Assembly: GCA_016713985.1 (NCBI GenBank)
Contig: JADJOD010000010.1
Span: forward strand, 124,001-188,000
DNA: 64,000 nucleotides
From: Lewinellaceae bacterium
Lineage (GTDB): Bacteria; Bacteroidota; Bacteroidia; Chitinophagales; Saprospiraceae
Direction of reading: 5' to 3'
In this document: piece after piece, positions 18,587 to 29,400 of the stretch
How the letters are laid out: each line of letters begins with the position of its first letter
Numbering within the stretch: the first letter of the stretch is position 1
Made by a program: the position numbers and the translations under genes
Notes under the pieces: model-generated
Seen by the model: only the letters and a program-made list of their open reading frames with translations
Told to the model about the DNA's origin: nothing
Databases searched by the model: none

Positions 18587-19468
18587 ATGAGGATTCTTAT
18601 AACGGGTGGGAACGGACAGCTTGGGCAATGTTTCCGGCAATTGGCCCGGCAGTATTCGCCCTGGAAATTTTCTTTTGTCGATATCGACGACATCGATATC
18701 ACCAATCGCAAGGCGCTGTTTGCGTTATTCCGCTCATTCCCGCCCGGCGATTTGAAATGGTGCATCAATTGCGCGGCTTATACCGCCGTCGATAAAGCGG
18801 AAAACGAACCGCTCCAAGCCCGCCGGATCAATGTTGGCGGCGCTAAAAACCTGGCCGAAGCCTGCGCCGCAGCCGGCATACCGCTGGTGCATTTGTCCAC
18901 GGATTACGTATACCACAACCGGCAAAACACCCCTTTTCTGGAGACGGATCCCGTCAGCCCCAAAAGTGTGTACGCGCGCACCAAACTCGCCGGCGACCGG
19001 GCTGCCCTGAAAGCCAATCCCTTGACCATGATCGTTCGCACGTCTTGGGTGTATTCGGCATTTGGCAATAATTTTGTAAAAACCATGCTGCGCCTCGGCG
19101 CCGAACGCCCGGAATTGAAGGTTGTTTTTGACCAGATCGGAACACCCACTTATGCGCCTGATCTGGCGGTGGCGATCCTGGCGATCATCGGGAAAGTGGA
19201 GGAAAAAGAACTTCCGCCGGAGTCGGTACGTGGTGTCTGGCATTATTCCAACGAAGGTGTGACCAGCTGGTACGATTTTGCACAGGCAATTTTTGACCTG
19301 AAAAAACTGCCGTGCAAGCTGCTGCCCATCGAAACCAGGGATTTTCCCACACCCGCGGCCCGGCCGCCGTTCAGTGTGTTGAACAAGGGAAAAATCAAAA
19401 AATCTTTCGGACTGGAGATTCCGCATTGGCGGGACAGCCTGATCAAATGCCTTCGGGAACTGCCGTGA
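18587..19468 (+). CDS. rfbD: dTDP-4-dehydrorhamnose reductase
   Basis: This 293-residue protein is a short-chain dehydrogenase-type sugar reductase. The NAD(P) motif is GGNGQLG at residues 7-13, the catalytic YxxxK is YARTK, and STDYVY precedes it. The C-terminal half has WHYSNEGVTSWYDFA, typical of RmlD/RfbD. It makes the last step of dTDP-L-rhamnose synthesis for surface glycans. The start is set at MRILITGG, not at the upstream frame. The other rml genes are not in the window, so this is an isolated copy. Confidence 0.9.
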   Translation: MRILITGGNGQLGQCFRQLARQYSPWKFSFVDIDDIDITNRKALFALFRSFPPGDLKWCINCAAYTAVDKAENEPLQARRINVGGAKNLAEACAAAGIPLVHLSTDYVYHNRQNTPFLETDPVSPKSVYARTKLAGDRAALKANPLTMIVRTSWVYSAFGNNFVKTMLRLGAERPELKVVFDQIGTPTYAPDLAVAILAIIGKVEEKELPPESVRGVWHYSNEGVTSWYDFAQAIFDLKKLPCKLLPIETRDFPTPAARPPFSVLNKGKIKKSFGLEIPHWRDSLIKCLRELP

Positions 19469-19470
19469 CA

Positions 19471-19518
19471 CCAACCTCCGGTTGGCGATACGAAACCAAC
19501 CGGAGGTTGGCGTTACGA
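19471..19518. repeat. CCAACCTCCGGTTGG inverted repeat
   Basis: Two 15-base units at 19471-19485 and 19496-19510 are perfect reverse complements, and each is itself partly palindromic. Both are followed in direct orientation by CGATACGAA or CGTTACGAA. The element lies just after the rfbD stop and could fold as a hairpin. Confidence 0.75.
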
Positions 19519-19561
19519 ATGAAATTTCGTCAATTTGCAGTACTGAATAAAACTGTTCCAA

Positions 19562-20559
19562 ATGGAGATCAACGAAATTATCGACCTGACCCGGTCGCAG
19601 CTCCGGCAGGGCGAAACGGGTAAAGCGCTGGAAACGCTGCACCGTGCGCTGGAAAATAACCCGCAGTACGCCGAAGTGCTTCGGACTCTCCGGGTGGTGG
19701 AGGCGAATTACAATGCGACCCGGCAACAGGAGATCAAGGGAATTCTTTCTTTCCAGGAGGCGCAACGCCAGTACAGCCAGGTCAACGACGCACTTTTTTC
19801 TGCCATCGATGATTTGGCCGCAGGCCGAACATCCGCCCGCACACCGGCCGCGCCGGCATCTTCCCCGCCGTCTTCTTCCCGGCTGGTCTGGATCGCCGGC
19901 GGTGCAGTCGTTTTAATCGTCGGCGTGATCGCCGGTACCTGGTTTTCCAGGAAAGGAACACCCAAAAGCGGGGCCGGCGCCACAAAAGAAGAAATCAACT
20001 GCCCGGCCTTTACGGGCCTCGGACAAAGGGTCATCATTCTGCCTTTTCAAAACATAGGTGCTGTAGCTGCCCGGCCCGATCTGATCATTCAATCACGTAT
20101 CCGCGAATTATCCGGTAAAAACAACTTCTCCTCGTCGGTGGAGGTGTTGACCACGTATGATTCCGTCAAAAATAACCCGGACATCGCGGAAGCATCCGGT
20201 ATCGGCCGCCTGTGTGGGGCTGATCTGGTGATCTGGGGGCAGTACGATAAGTCAGATTCGATCAAGGTGGACATCCGGTATGTATTCACCAAAAGTGGGA
20301 TTCTGGGCCGGTCGCCCGGTTTTTTGGCGTTTAAAGACCTGCCGGCCCTGCGCGACGGACGTATGGTGCGCGGGCTCGACGATGCCATTTTCGCTTGTGC
20401 GGCCTGATGGCCATTCAGGGGAAAAACGTTCCGCTGGCCAAACAATGGTTTGAAAAAGTGCACAACATGCAGCAATCGGACAAGGTGGTGATGGATAAAT
20501 TGAATACCCTGCGTGAAAAAGTGGAAGACAAACGGAATACAAGCGGCAAAAAGAACTAA
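19562..20559 (+). CDS. EAD11 membrane protein (frameshifted)
   Basis: The N-terminal ~85 residues are a second EAD11 domain: GETGKALETLHRALE and EANYNATRQQEIKGILSFQEA align with the domain at 1604-2758. A linker rich in Ala/Pro/Ser leads to one membrane segment (LVWIAGGAVVLIVGVIAG), then a domain of ~190 residues with VIILPFQNIGAVAARPD and ADLVIWGQY, which looks like a TolB/FlgO-type N-terminal fold. The frame stops at 20405-20407 in a C run; adding one base joins FACAA to MAIQGKNVPLAKQWFEK, giving 332 residues. A stop/start overlap TGATG makes a separate 50-residue product possible. A signalling or conflict role is inferred from the EAD. Confidence 0.65.
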
Positions 20560-20565
20560 AAATCC

Positions 20566-21519
20566 TCAAAGCGCGCTCCCTGCGAGGGATTGTAAATCGC
20601 CCACCGAAGAAGTGGTTTTGTTGTGCAATTGTTTCAGTTTCAGGTTGTCGAGAAACTGAACCGTCTCATGCAATCCGTTCAGCAGGCTTGCATTGGGCGG
20701 GAGTTGAATGGCGTTCACAAACAACTGGGCTCCCGTAAGCAGAAGTTGCGACGGATTGACAACCTGTGCTGCCGAATCGAGGTAAGTCTGAATGGGATGC
20801 CGGGGTATAGGCTCCTGTATGATCGTAAATACGTAATCGGGGTGCAAGGGCTGGCAGGCATCCTCCAGGTCGCTCAGTGAAATGCGGTAGCCGAGATAAA
20901 TCACCCGTTGATGGCGGCTGCGAAGCAGGTAGTGCATAAACAGCAAAGTGAGTTCCTGCGACTCATCCTCCGGAAGGTAAAGCAAAAAACGTTGCGGCGT
21001 CGCGGGATGCTTCCACAGGCTCTTTGTCAATCGCCGCCATCAGTTTGCGCCGGATCAGGTGCCCGATAAATTTTTCATGCGCCGGGCTGATACTGTTGGT
21101 CAGCCATAATACATTGAGTTTGTCGAGGAAAGGGTAGACCAACTCGACCATCGTGCGTTCAAATCCGTATTCCCAGGCATAAGCGGAAAAATACGGTCAA
21201 AAGTTGCTTCATCCAGGTCAATCATGGCTAAGGTGAGCGCGTCGATCTGGGTATTCTGGCTGCCGCTATTTTCGGAAATATCCGCCACCCGTTCCGCGAT
21301 TTCCTCGGGTGTCATTTTGGCCAGTTTGCTGATCTTGTATCCGTTGCGGTTGAGCAGGGCGACATTGAATAAAAGGCGGAGGTTTTCGTCGGTGTAATAC
21401 CGGATATTGGTATCCGTACGAGCCGGCACGACCAGTCCGTAACGTTGCTCCCATATACGGATGGTGTGGGCTTTGATGCCCGTCAGTTTTTCCAGATCGC
21501 GGATTGAATAAATGGCCAT
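20566..21519 (-). CDS. MerR-type regulator with degenerate B12-binding region (frameshifted)
   Basis: The N-terminal MerR helix-turn-helix is clear: YSIRDLEKLTGIKAHTIRIWEQRYGL and RYYTDENLRLL. The rest resembles the helical and B12-binding part of LitR/CarH-like regulators. Where those have E-x-H for cobalamin contact, this protein has PEDESQELTLLF, so the key histidine is absent. Two indels with opposite effect, a lost T near 21188 and an extra A near 21028, split the frame into three pieces; repaired length is 317 residues. An inverted repeat at 21577-21616 lies just upstream and may be its own operator. Targets are unknown. Confidence 0.8.
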
Positions 21520-21576
21520 TTCCCTGCGAGTTGCGCTCGGTCGTGATATACCTGTGCGCTAACTCATTGATTTTCA

Positions 21577-21616
21577 GTTTAAAACAAAATGAAGATCGTT
21601 GCTTTTTGTTTTAAAC
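21577..21616 (-). promoter_or_regulatory. Candidate operator upstream of merR
   Basis: A perfect 13-base inverted repeat, GTTTAAAACAAAA at 21577-21589 and TTTTGTTTTAAAC at 21604-21616, lies 58 bases before the merR start. It contains two inverted copies of the octamer TAAAACAA, which also occurs three times at 31617-31670. Confidence 0.5.
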
Positions 21617-21798
21617 GTCAAAATTGAATGAAACAGTTGAATCTGTGGAATGTTCGGTCGATTTTATTTACGGAAAGTTCCACAAAGAAACAGACAAATC
21701 TTATGCCTAAAGTTATCCGGAAAGGCATAGTGACAGGCTCATCCGAAGTGAGGCCATGATTATGCCCGGCGAAGTATCGCTGGAAATTTTTTCCATCA

Positions 21799-22763
21799 TT
21801 ACCCTTTTCGGGCAAACCTTTTCCAGGTAAAAAATACGGCGACGGCCACCAATAACACTCCCCACAAATGCAGGAGCCCCAGGAAAATATGGGCTAATAT
21901 CTGGCCGCCGTTGCGCAATGCATCTCCGGCGCGTGACAGAAACGGGCGTTCGAATGGAACATGGTTGACGTTGGCTATCAAGGCCGTACGTTTTTGCGGA
22001 AACTGGTAGATATTCACCTGCACCGTGCTGTAGCGGATTGCATCTTCAGTTTTCATCGTTTCGATCCGCGCCTGGTCCGTGGCAGCCCGGCTGCGCAGGT
22101 TGCGTTCGGTTTTGTCCCCTAAATTGCGCTCCGCACCGGCCGAAGTGGCGGGGGCCGCTTCCAGTTCCTGCCGGTATTTATCCTGCCGGAGTTGTTCTAA
22201 TTGTTGTTCCAGTATTTGCAGGCCGACGTCTTCGGCTTTGACCCGGCGGTGGTCAAGAAAGTCGCTCAATCGGCCGATGGATCGCAGCGTCGTGTCCAGA
22301 TTTTGGTATAGAACCCTGATAATCAAAAAATTGTGAACATTGAATACGGTTGTTTCGAGGGCCGAATCCCGGCTCAGCTGTTCAACTTCCCGCGACGTAA
22401 TCTGCGTATTCAGGTCACTTTTTACCACAAAACCTCCGAACTGTGCTGCGATATCTTCGATGTGCAGCGTAGCCTCCGGCACACTTTTACCCGGAAACGA
22501 ATGTCGGCGGTCCGGATAAAATGTTTCAAAGAGTCAATGGCGCCCGGGCGGGCGGCTAAAGAGGTGAAAATATCGGTGCCGCCACTGGCGCCGGACCCTT
22601 CAGGTTGGGGAGCAGCCGCCTGGCCCGGGGCTTCCTGCGCAGCCGTTTCCGCTGCTGCGTTATCCGTAAAATGTGACGGCTGTTCGCGGTTGCAGGAGAT
22701 AAAAAGTGAAAACAGGGTGGCTGCAAAAATGGCCGGCAGCATGATTTTTCTGAACGAGAACAT
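21799..22763 (-). CDS. DUF4349 lipoprotein (frameshifted)
   Basis: The first frame begins MFSFRKIMLPAIFAATLFSLFISC with a lipobox cysteine, then a low-complexity Ala/Gly/Pro linker and FIRTADIRFRVK. The second frame continues PEATLHIEDIAAQFGGFVV, a coiled-coil, RYSTVQVNIYQF and a C-terminal membrane segment. This is the order found in DUF4349 proteins. One A is missing in an A run near 22483; with it the protein has 321 residues. The function of the family is unknown; it is probably anchored in the inner or outer membrane facing the periplasm. Confidence 0.8.
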
Positions 22764-22882
22764 AACAGAAGGGTGATAGAGTGTGATTGTATAATCAGGC
22801 GAAATATACAGGCATTTCACGCCCTGCACCAACCGCCCGACCCATGCTGGATGATAACGAATTGAAAATTCCATAAAATGCC

Positions 22883-22913
22883 TTGACAAATAAAAAATAC
22901 CCGGTTATCTTTG
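22883..22913 (+). promoter_or_regulatory. Promoter of the acyl-CoA dehydrogenase
   Basis: TTGAC at 22883-22887 and TATCTTTG at 22906-22913 are spaced about 20 bases, a good match to the Bacteroidota TTTG-N19-TAnnTTTG promoter. The leader to the ATG at 22967 is ~50 bases. Confidence 0.65.
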
Positions 22914-22966
22914 TAGCGAAAATTCGCTATTTCATCATTTTGTCTCATTCCCACCTTCATATAACA

Positions 22967-24769
22967 ATGGAAGATACCTTAATTCATACCGACGTACTCA
23001 GGGGCGGCGAGTTCCTGATCCGGGAAAGCGCTCCGGGCGACACCTTTATTCCCGAAGAACTCAACGAGGAGCAACGCATGGTCAAACAAATGGCCGAGGA
23101 TTTCCTCAAAAACGAAATTGTGCCCAACCGCCCCCGGATTGAAAAACAGGAGCCGGGGCTGTCGGTCGCCTTGCTGGAAAAAGCCGGTGAACTGGGTTTG
23201 CTGGGCGCACACATGCCCGCACAATACGGCGGTACGGAACTGGACACCAATACCAATACCGTCATCGCCGATATCCTGGGCCCCTGCGGCTCCTTTTCCA
23301 CCTCGATTGCCGCCCATACGGGTATCGGGATGTTGCCGATCCTGTATTTCGGAACCGAAGAACAAAAGGAAAAATACCTGCCGCGCCTGATTTCCGGCGA
23401 ATTAAAAGCCGCCTACTGCCTCACCGAGCCGGGCAGCGGCTCCGATGCACTAAACGCCAAAACCCGCGCCGACCTGAGTGCCGACGGCAGCCATTACCTG
23501 ATCAGCGGCCAGAAAATGTGGATTACCAACGCCGGTTTTGCCGATATTTTTATCGCTTTTGCCAAAATCGGAGGCGACAAGTTTACCGGTTTTATCGTGG
23601 AACGCAACACGCCGGGTATCACCCTCGGTGAAGAAGAAGACAAGCTGGGCATCAAAGGCTCCTCAACCCGGCAGGTGTTTTTTGAAAATGCCAAAGTACC
23701 TGCGGAAAATGTCCTGGGCGAGATCGGCAAAGGCCACCTCATCGCCTTCAACGCCCTGAACATCGGCCGGTATAAACTGGGTGTCATGTGTATCGGGGGG
23801 AATAAAGAAGTGATCAATATGGCCGCCCGGTACGCCAATGAACGTATTCAATTCGGCAAACCCATCGGCTCGTTCGGCGCCATTCAATACAAACTGGCGG
23901 AAATGGCGATCCGCAATTTTGCAGCGGAAAGTGCCGCTTACCGCACCTCACAACTGATGCAGGACAAAAAAGCGGCAGCCGAAGCCGAAGGCAAATCCTT
24001 TGGCCAGGCAACCCTGGAAGCGGCCGAAGAATACGCCATTGAATGCTCTATCCTGAAAATACAGGGCTCGGAGGCGACGGATTACTGCGTCGATGAAAAC
24101 GTACAAATCCACGGCGGCATCGGGTTCAGCGAAGAATACCCGGCAGCCCGGGCTTATCGCGACAGCCGGATCAACCGCATTTACGAAGGCACCAACGAGA
24201 TCAACCGGATGTTGATGGTGGATCAGTTGTTCAAACGCGCCCTCAAAGGCCAGCTGGATATCGTCGGGCCGGCCTGGGCGGTGCAGAAGGAACTGGCTTC
24301 GATGCCTTCTTTCGAAAAAACGGAAGGGGAATACGGCGAAGAGCATAAAGCGCTCGCCGATTTCCGCAAAATTATCCTGATGGTGGCCGGCGGCGCCGCC
24401 AAAATGCAAATGGACGGCAAACTGAACCTCAAAGAGGAACAGGAAATCCTGATGAATTGTGCAGATATGATGATCGACCTGTTTTCTGCCGAATCCATGT
24501 TGCTGCGGATACAAAAACTCGGGGGGCTTCCCAAAGAACAACCCCGGGAGGTATACGACGCCATGTTGCAGGTCTATTTCCACGACGCCAGCGCGCGTAT
24601 CGCCAAAAATGCTACGGATGCGCTGGTTTCATTCGCCGAAGGCGACCTGCTGAAAACATTTTTGATGGGGTTGAAACGGTTTGCCAAATACCCGCCCGTA
24701 AACGTGAAGGAAAAACGCCGGCTCGTTGCCGACGCAGTACTGAAAGCAAACGGCTGGTGTTTCGGGTAG
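22967..24769 (+). CDS. Acyl-CoA dehydrogenase
   Basis: This 600-residue flavoprotein has the standard ACAD domains: an N-terminal helical domain (LGLLGAHMPAQYGGTELD), the middle beta domain (AAYCLTEPGSGSDA and KMWITNAGFADIF) and the C-terminal helical domain with the catalytic glutamate in IYEGTNEINRM near residue 406. A C-terminal extension of ~170 residues makes it longer than short-chain enzymes, as in VLCAD/ACAD9-like bacterial homologues. It probably oxidises long-chain acyl-CoA in beta-oxidation. The start MEDTLIHTDV is chosen since it follows the promoter. It stands alone and ends near a bidirectional terminator. Confidence 0.92.
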   Translation: MEDTLIHTDVLRGGEFLIRESAPGDTFIPEELNEEQRMVKQMAEDFLKNEIVPNRPRIEKQEPGLSVALLEKAGELGLLGAHMPAQYGGTELDTNTNTVIADILGPCGSFSTSIAAHTGIGMLPILYFGTEEQKEKYLPRLISGELKAAYCLTEPGSGSDALNAKTRADLSADGSHYLISGQKMWITNAGFADIFIAFAKIGGDKFTGFIVERNTPGITLGEEEDKLGIKGSSTRQVFFENAKVPAENVLGEIGKGHLIAFNALNIGRYKLGVMCIGGNKEVINMAARYANERIQFGKPIGSFGAIQYKLAEMAIRNFAAESAAYRTSQLMQDKKAAAEAEGKSFGQATLEAAEEYAIECSILKIQGSEATDYCVDENVQIHGGIGFSEEYPAARAYRDSRINRIYEGTNEINRMLMVDQLFKRALKGQLDIVGPAWAVQKELASMPSFEKTEGEYGEEHKALADFRKIILMVAGGAAKMQMDGKLNLKEEQEILMNCADMMIDLFSAESMLLRIQKLGGLPKEQPREVYDAMLQVYFHDASARIAKNATDALVSFAEGDLLKTFLMGLKRFAKYPPVNVKEKRRLVADAVLKANGWCFG

Positions 24770-24937
24770 AGCGCCTGAATCGCGACAGCATAAAGCCGAA
24801 GGAAAATGCCTGGGCCTGTGAGGTCAGGGAGAGGACAAAAAGTATTGCGGAGAAAAAAAGCCGGTGTTTCACTGCTCAGGTATTTTTTCTGGTTGACGCC
24901 CGGGTTACGCCTCGGGCTGCCCGCCGGAAAAAAGAAA

Positions 24938-24966
24938 GCCGCCCCCATTCCGGGAGCGGCTTTTTT
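24938..24966. terminator. Bidirectional terminator between ACAD and susD
   Basis: The stem GCCGC..CCC / GGG.GCGGC at 24938-24960 has an A-rich flank on the left and six T on the right. It can end both the acyl-CoA dehydrogenase transcript and the susCD transcript, which converge here. Confidence 0.8.
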
Positions 24967-24987
24967 ACGCTATATCGGTGCAATCAA

Positions 24988-26328
24988 TTAATAACCAGGG
25001 TTTTGCACCAGACTTTTGTTCACTTCGATCTCACGCGCGGGAATCGGGTACAACAACTTGTTATCGTCCCAGTTCAGGCCGTCGGCGGTCCCTTTCAGGC
25101 GTTTGATGTCGTGCAGGCGGTGCCCTTCATGCGCCAGTTCGAGGCGGCGTTCGTGCAGAATATCGTCGAGCGTAACGCCGGATGCGGCCGGCAGTCCTGC
25201 GCGGGTATGAACGGCGTTGTAATCGTCGTCCACCGGGGCGCCGGTAGCCGTGCCGAGGCGGTTGTTACATTCTGCCCGGATAAGATACATCTCGGCGAGG
25301 CGGATAACGGGCTGGTTGCGGTACTGGTCGCGCCATTTGCCGGTACGCATGGCGCCCGCGCCGTCATAGTGCAAAGCCAGGCGCGCGTCCGAAGGATCGT
25401 ACAAATCGAGGTGTTTTTGCTGAATTTCGATGTCGCCGTCGCGGCCCCCGAATTCGGGTATCGAGTAAAAAACAACCAGGGTGGATTCGATATAATCCTG
25501 CGAGGAGATTTGAACGGAGAAGATGTCTTCACTGCTGTTATCGTCGTTGTTCCACTCCGAAGCATAATCGGATACGAGTGAATAGTAGCCCGATTCGATC
25601 ACTTCGCTGGCATTGTCGCGGGCATCGGTATAACGGCCCATTTGCAGAAAAACGCGCGCCAATGCGGCAGAAGCGGCGTGTTTGTTGGCTTGTACACCAT
25701 TGTCTTCGGGCAACAGGGATTTGGCCTTTGTCAAATCGTCGAGAATCTGCGTATAGGTTTCTTCCACGGTATTGCGGGTCACAAAACTGCCTTCGTCGAC
25801 CTTGCGGGTCGGGCTGAGCACCAGGGGCACACCCAACTGGGAATTGTTTCCACCGGCCTGGTAAGCCTGGCCGTAAAAACGAACCAGTTGAAAATAGGCC
25901 ATCGCGCGAACCCACCGCGCTTCACCTTCTACCTGCGAGCGGTCGGCTTCATTGACGACGGCAAGTGCCCCCAGCACGTTGTTGCAGATGTTTATGGTAT
26001 AATAAGCATCCAGCCACATGTTTTCCGCTTCGGCGTTGTTGGCAATTTGCTGGTGAAAAAACACAAAACGTGGTCCTTCAAAGGTACCTACCCAGCGGAT
26101 TTCGCCGTCGGCGCCCATGAGTTCTGCGTCGCGCATGGTGTTGCCGCCGAACAGGCCGTCGAGCGCCAGTCCGTCGTAGGCGGAGAGCAGCACGGATTTG
26201 ACGTTGGCATCGGTGCTGAGCGCAAGTTCTTCACTGATACTTTGCGCCGGTTCGAGTTCGAGCTCTTTGTTGCAGGCCGCTAAACCGAACAAAAGGACAA
26301 CCGGCAGCCATATTTTATTGAATTTCAT
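24988..26328 (-). CDS. SusD/RagB nutrient-binding lipoprotein
   Basis: This 446-residue protein starts with the lipoprotein signal IWLPVVLLFGLAAC. SusD/RagB features are the TPR-like helices (AENMWLDAYYTINICNNVL, EARWVRAMAYFQLVRFYG) and the C-terminal block RLAEMYLIRAECNNRLG with DDILHERRLELAHEGHRLHDIKR. It caps the SusC channel on the cell surface and binds the transported glycan or peptide. It follows susC by ~80 bases. No glycoside hydrolase or peptidase is adjacent, so the substrate cannot be named. Confidence 0.95.
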   Translation of the reverse strand: MKFNKIWLPVVLLFGLAACNKELELEPAQSISEELALSTDANVKSVLLSAYDGLALDGLFGGNTMRDAELMGADGEIRWVGTFEGPRFVFFHQQIANNAEAENMWLDAYYTINICNNVLGALAVVNEADRSQVEGEARWVRAMAYFQLVRFYGQAYQAGGNNSQLGVPLVLSPTRKVDEGSFVTRNTVEETYTQILDDLTKAKSLLPEDNGVQANKHAASAALARVFLQMGRYTDARDNASEVIESGYYSLVSDYASEWNNDDNSSEDIFSVQISSQDYIESTLVVFYSIPEFGGRDGDIEIQQKHLDLYDPSDARLALHYDGAGAMRTGKWRDQYRNQPVIRLAEMYLIRAECNNRLGTATGAPVDDDYNAVHTRAGLPAASGVTLDDILHERRLELAHEGHRLHDIKRLKGTADGLNWDDNKLLYPIPAREIEVNKSLVQNPGY

Positions 26329-26409
26329 GATCTTTTATATTTTAAAACGCCTGAAATTGATTCACGCGTCGTGATCTTTAAAAATGGTGTTTACAAAACC
26401 GGGCAGGCC

Positions 26410-29400
26410 TTAAAATCCTACACGCACCCCTGCCACAATGGTTTTCGGTTGTGGAGCGGCGTAAAAGTCGACCCCGTAAATCGTATTGCTTGCCAGATAG
26501 TCGGTCGTCACCTCGGGATCCCAGCCTTCGTACTTGGTAAAAGTGAGCAGGTTGGTACCGGTGACGTAAACACGCAGGTCGCTGATACCGGATTTGCCGA
26601 ACCAGTTCCTGGGAAGGTCGTATGACAACGTAACATTTTTCAGGCGGAGATACGAGCCGTCGGTGATGTAGCGGCTGCTGCGCACCTGTTCGCCGTTGCC
26701 GTAACCCAGACGGGCTTCCGGCACGTCGGTGATGTCGCCGGGATTTTGCCAGCGATCGAGTTGATCGCGGGTTTGGTTGTCAAACCAGCAGGCTCCGCAG
26801 GACATAAAGTTGCCCGCGCCGTTTTGAATTTTGTTGCCTGATTGCCCCTGAAAACGCACGTTGAGGGTCAAACCGCCGTAGGAAATGGTATTGTCTAAGC
26901 CATAGATCAGGTCAGGCATCGGCGAGCCGAGCACGACAAAATTGGCTTCGTCGTATACGTTGGTGGTCGCTTCCGGGTTGATGATATTCCCATTGTCGTC
27001 CGTTTCATTGACATACCAGAGCGCGTCGCCGTTTTGCGGGTCAACACCGGCATAGTCGGGACCGAAGAAAACGCCGATGGGTTCGCCGACTTTTACCACG
27101 TTGGTATTACTTCCGTCGTCGATCAGCGTTTGGCCGCCTACAAGTGAAACCACTTTGTTTTTGTTGGCGGCGAGGTTGAGCGAAGTGGTCCAGGAGAATT
27201 TTCCGACAAAATTGTTGGAATTGAGGGTGAATTCCACGCCCTTGTTCTGCAATTCGCCGATGTTCTGGGTTTGGTCTAAGTAGCCGGTTGTTCCGGGTAT
27301 GCGCGCATCGAGCAGAAGCGCTTCGGTATTTTTAACGTAGTAGTCGATTTCACCCGTGAGGCGGTTGTTGAACAGGCCAAAATCGAGGCCGAAATCAACT
27401 TCGGTGCTTTTTTCCCAGGAGAGTTCCGGGTTGGGAATTTGTTCGGGGTTCAGGGTGCTGTTTCCGTTATAACCACCGGCGCTGAACAACCCGAGCGATT
27501 GGAAATTGCCGATATCGGCGTTTCCACTCACACCCCACGAAGCGCGCAGTTTGAGGAAACTCAGGGTTTTGCTGCTCTTCAGAAAATCTTCCTCACTCAA
27601 CACCCAGCCTGCAGAAAATGCCGGGAAAATGGCGTAACGTTTGTCTTTACCGAAACGGGACGAACCGTCCGTCCGGATGCTGCCGTTAAAGAGGTATTTC
27701 CGGTCGAAATTATAACGAACACGGCCAAAATAGGACAGGAAACTGTAGTTGGTGATCGTGGAAGTGCCGTCCGTGATGCTGGCGGCCGCTTCGAGGGTTT
27801 TAAATTCGTCGCTTGGAAACTGCTCGCCTTCCACGTAGGTCCGGTTATATTCACTTTTAAAAAATTCCGTACCTGCGTCAAAACCCAGTGAGTGGCGGTC
27901 GAAATCTTTATCCCAGTGCAATACGGCGTTGGAGTTCCAGTCGGTAGCACCGGCAAAAGCCGAATACCCGTAACCTCTGTTGCTGTTGCCATTGTCCGTA
28001 CGCTCTCCAAACTTGGCGTCGTCGCGTACGTTGTAAAAGTTGCCGGCTCCTTCCAGGCGCAGGCCCAGGTTTTCCGTAAATTTATAGTCGGCAAAAACAT
28101 TCACGATGGTGCGCAGGGTGAATACTTTCCGGGAGCCGTCTTCCACGTCGATAAGGCCGTTGTAGTACGTTGTGACCGGGCGGTCGTTTAACTCTCCTTC
28201 GTCGTCGCGTATCGGCGTAAACGGCGCGAGGGCCACGAGTTGCATGGGTGTGGAGAAGGCATTGTCATTGGATACCTGATGGGTGAGGGTACGGGCCAGG
28301 TTGAGATTTACCCCCATTTTCAGGCGTTTGGTAGCATCAAAATCGAGATTGAGACGGCCTCCCATTTTTTCCAGGTCGTTGCTGATGAGGATGCCCGTAT
28401 TGTCGCCCCAGTTGCCGCTGGCATAGTAGCGCATTTTGTCATTACCTCCTGAAAAAGAAAGGTTTGCATTTTTTATACTGCCGGTACGCAGGGCTTCTTC
28501 CTGCCAGTCGGTGACGTCTTTTTTACTCATCCAGTTGTCGTTAAAACCGGAATAGCGGTTAAAACGGCTTTCCACAAACAAGGTCCAGGAATCCGGGTCG
28601 TCGTAAGGCAATCCGTCGATGTCGTCGGAATTATTGGCCGCTTCCGTGAACAGTTCGATGTATTCGGCGGTATTCAGGAATTCGCGTTTTCCGGTCGGCA
28701 TACTTGCGCCGGCCTGCAGGTCGAATTCTATCCGCGATTTTCCACTTTTGCCCGATTTGGTGGTGATGAGCACCACGCCGTTGGAGCCGCGTGCGCCGTA
28801 AATGGCTTTGGCGGAAGCATCTTTTAACACCTCGATGGACTCGACGTCGTTAAAATTCAGGTCGGCGAGCGGGTTGAGCGGCGCGCCGGCCGTGTTGCGC
28901 GCGTCTTTGGCGATCGGAATCCCGTCGATGACGTACAAGGGTTCGGTGCCGGCCGTGATCGAGCCGATACCACGCACCCGCACCCGCATGGCGCCGCCGA
29001 CTTTGCCGTTTACACTTTCAACAAATACGCCGGCAGCCTGCCCCTGCATCGCTTGTTCGATGGAAACCACGGGCATGGCTTTCAGGTTTTCGCCGCCGAT
29101 TTTGGCGATGTTACCGGTGAGGGTGGATTTGATTTGTTTGCCGTAGCCGATAACCACCACTTCGTCGACGAGTGTGGTGCTGGCCGTGAGCAGGATATCC
29201 ATCCGCGACTGCGTTCCCACGGAAACTTCCCGGGTTTCGTAACCGGTGTAGGATACCGTCAATATCGCCTGATCATTGGGTACCGTGACGGTAAAACTTC
29301 CGTCGGTGCCGGTGACGGTGCCTGTGGCGCTGCCTTTTACGGCAACCGTGGCTCCGATGAGCGACTCGCCCGTGGCGTTGTCGCTGACCCGCCCGTCGAC

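Noticed and set aside
18734..19765. A 343-codon minus-strand ORF.
   Set aside because: It lies antisense to rfbD and the EAD11 gene. Its composition (many Arg, Gln and Phe, no domain) fits a shadow frame in GC-rich coding DNA.
20405..20559. The TGATG overlap as true translational coupling of two genes.
   Set aside because: The 50-residue product continues the EAD11 protein smoothly after adding one C, and other genes here show the same type of loss.
24457..25581. A 374-codon plus-strand ORF over the end of the dehydrogenase and susD.
   Set aside because: It covers the real acyl-CoA dehydrogenase end and is antisense to susD. It has no recognisable features and crosses a terminator.
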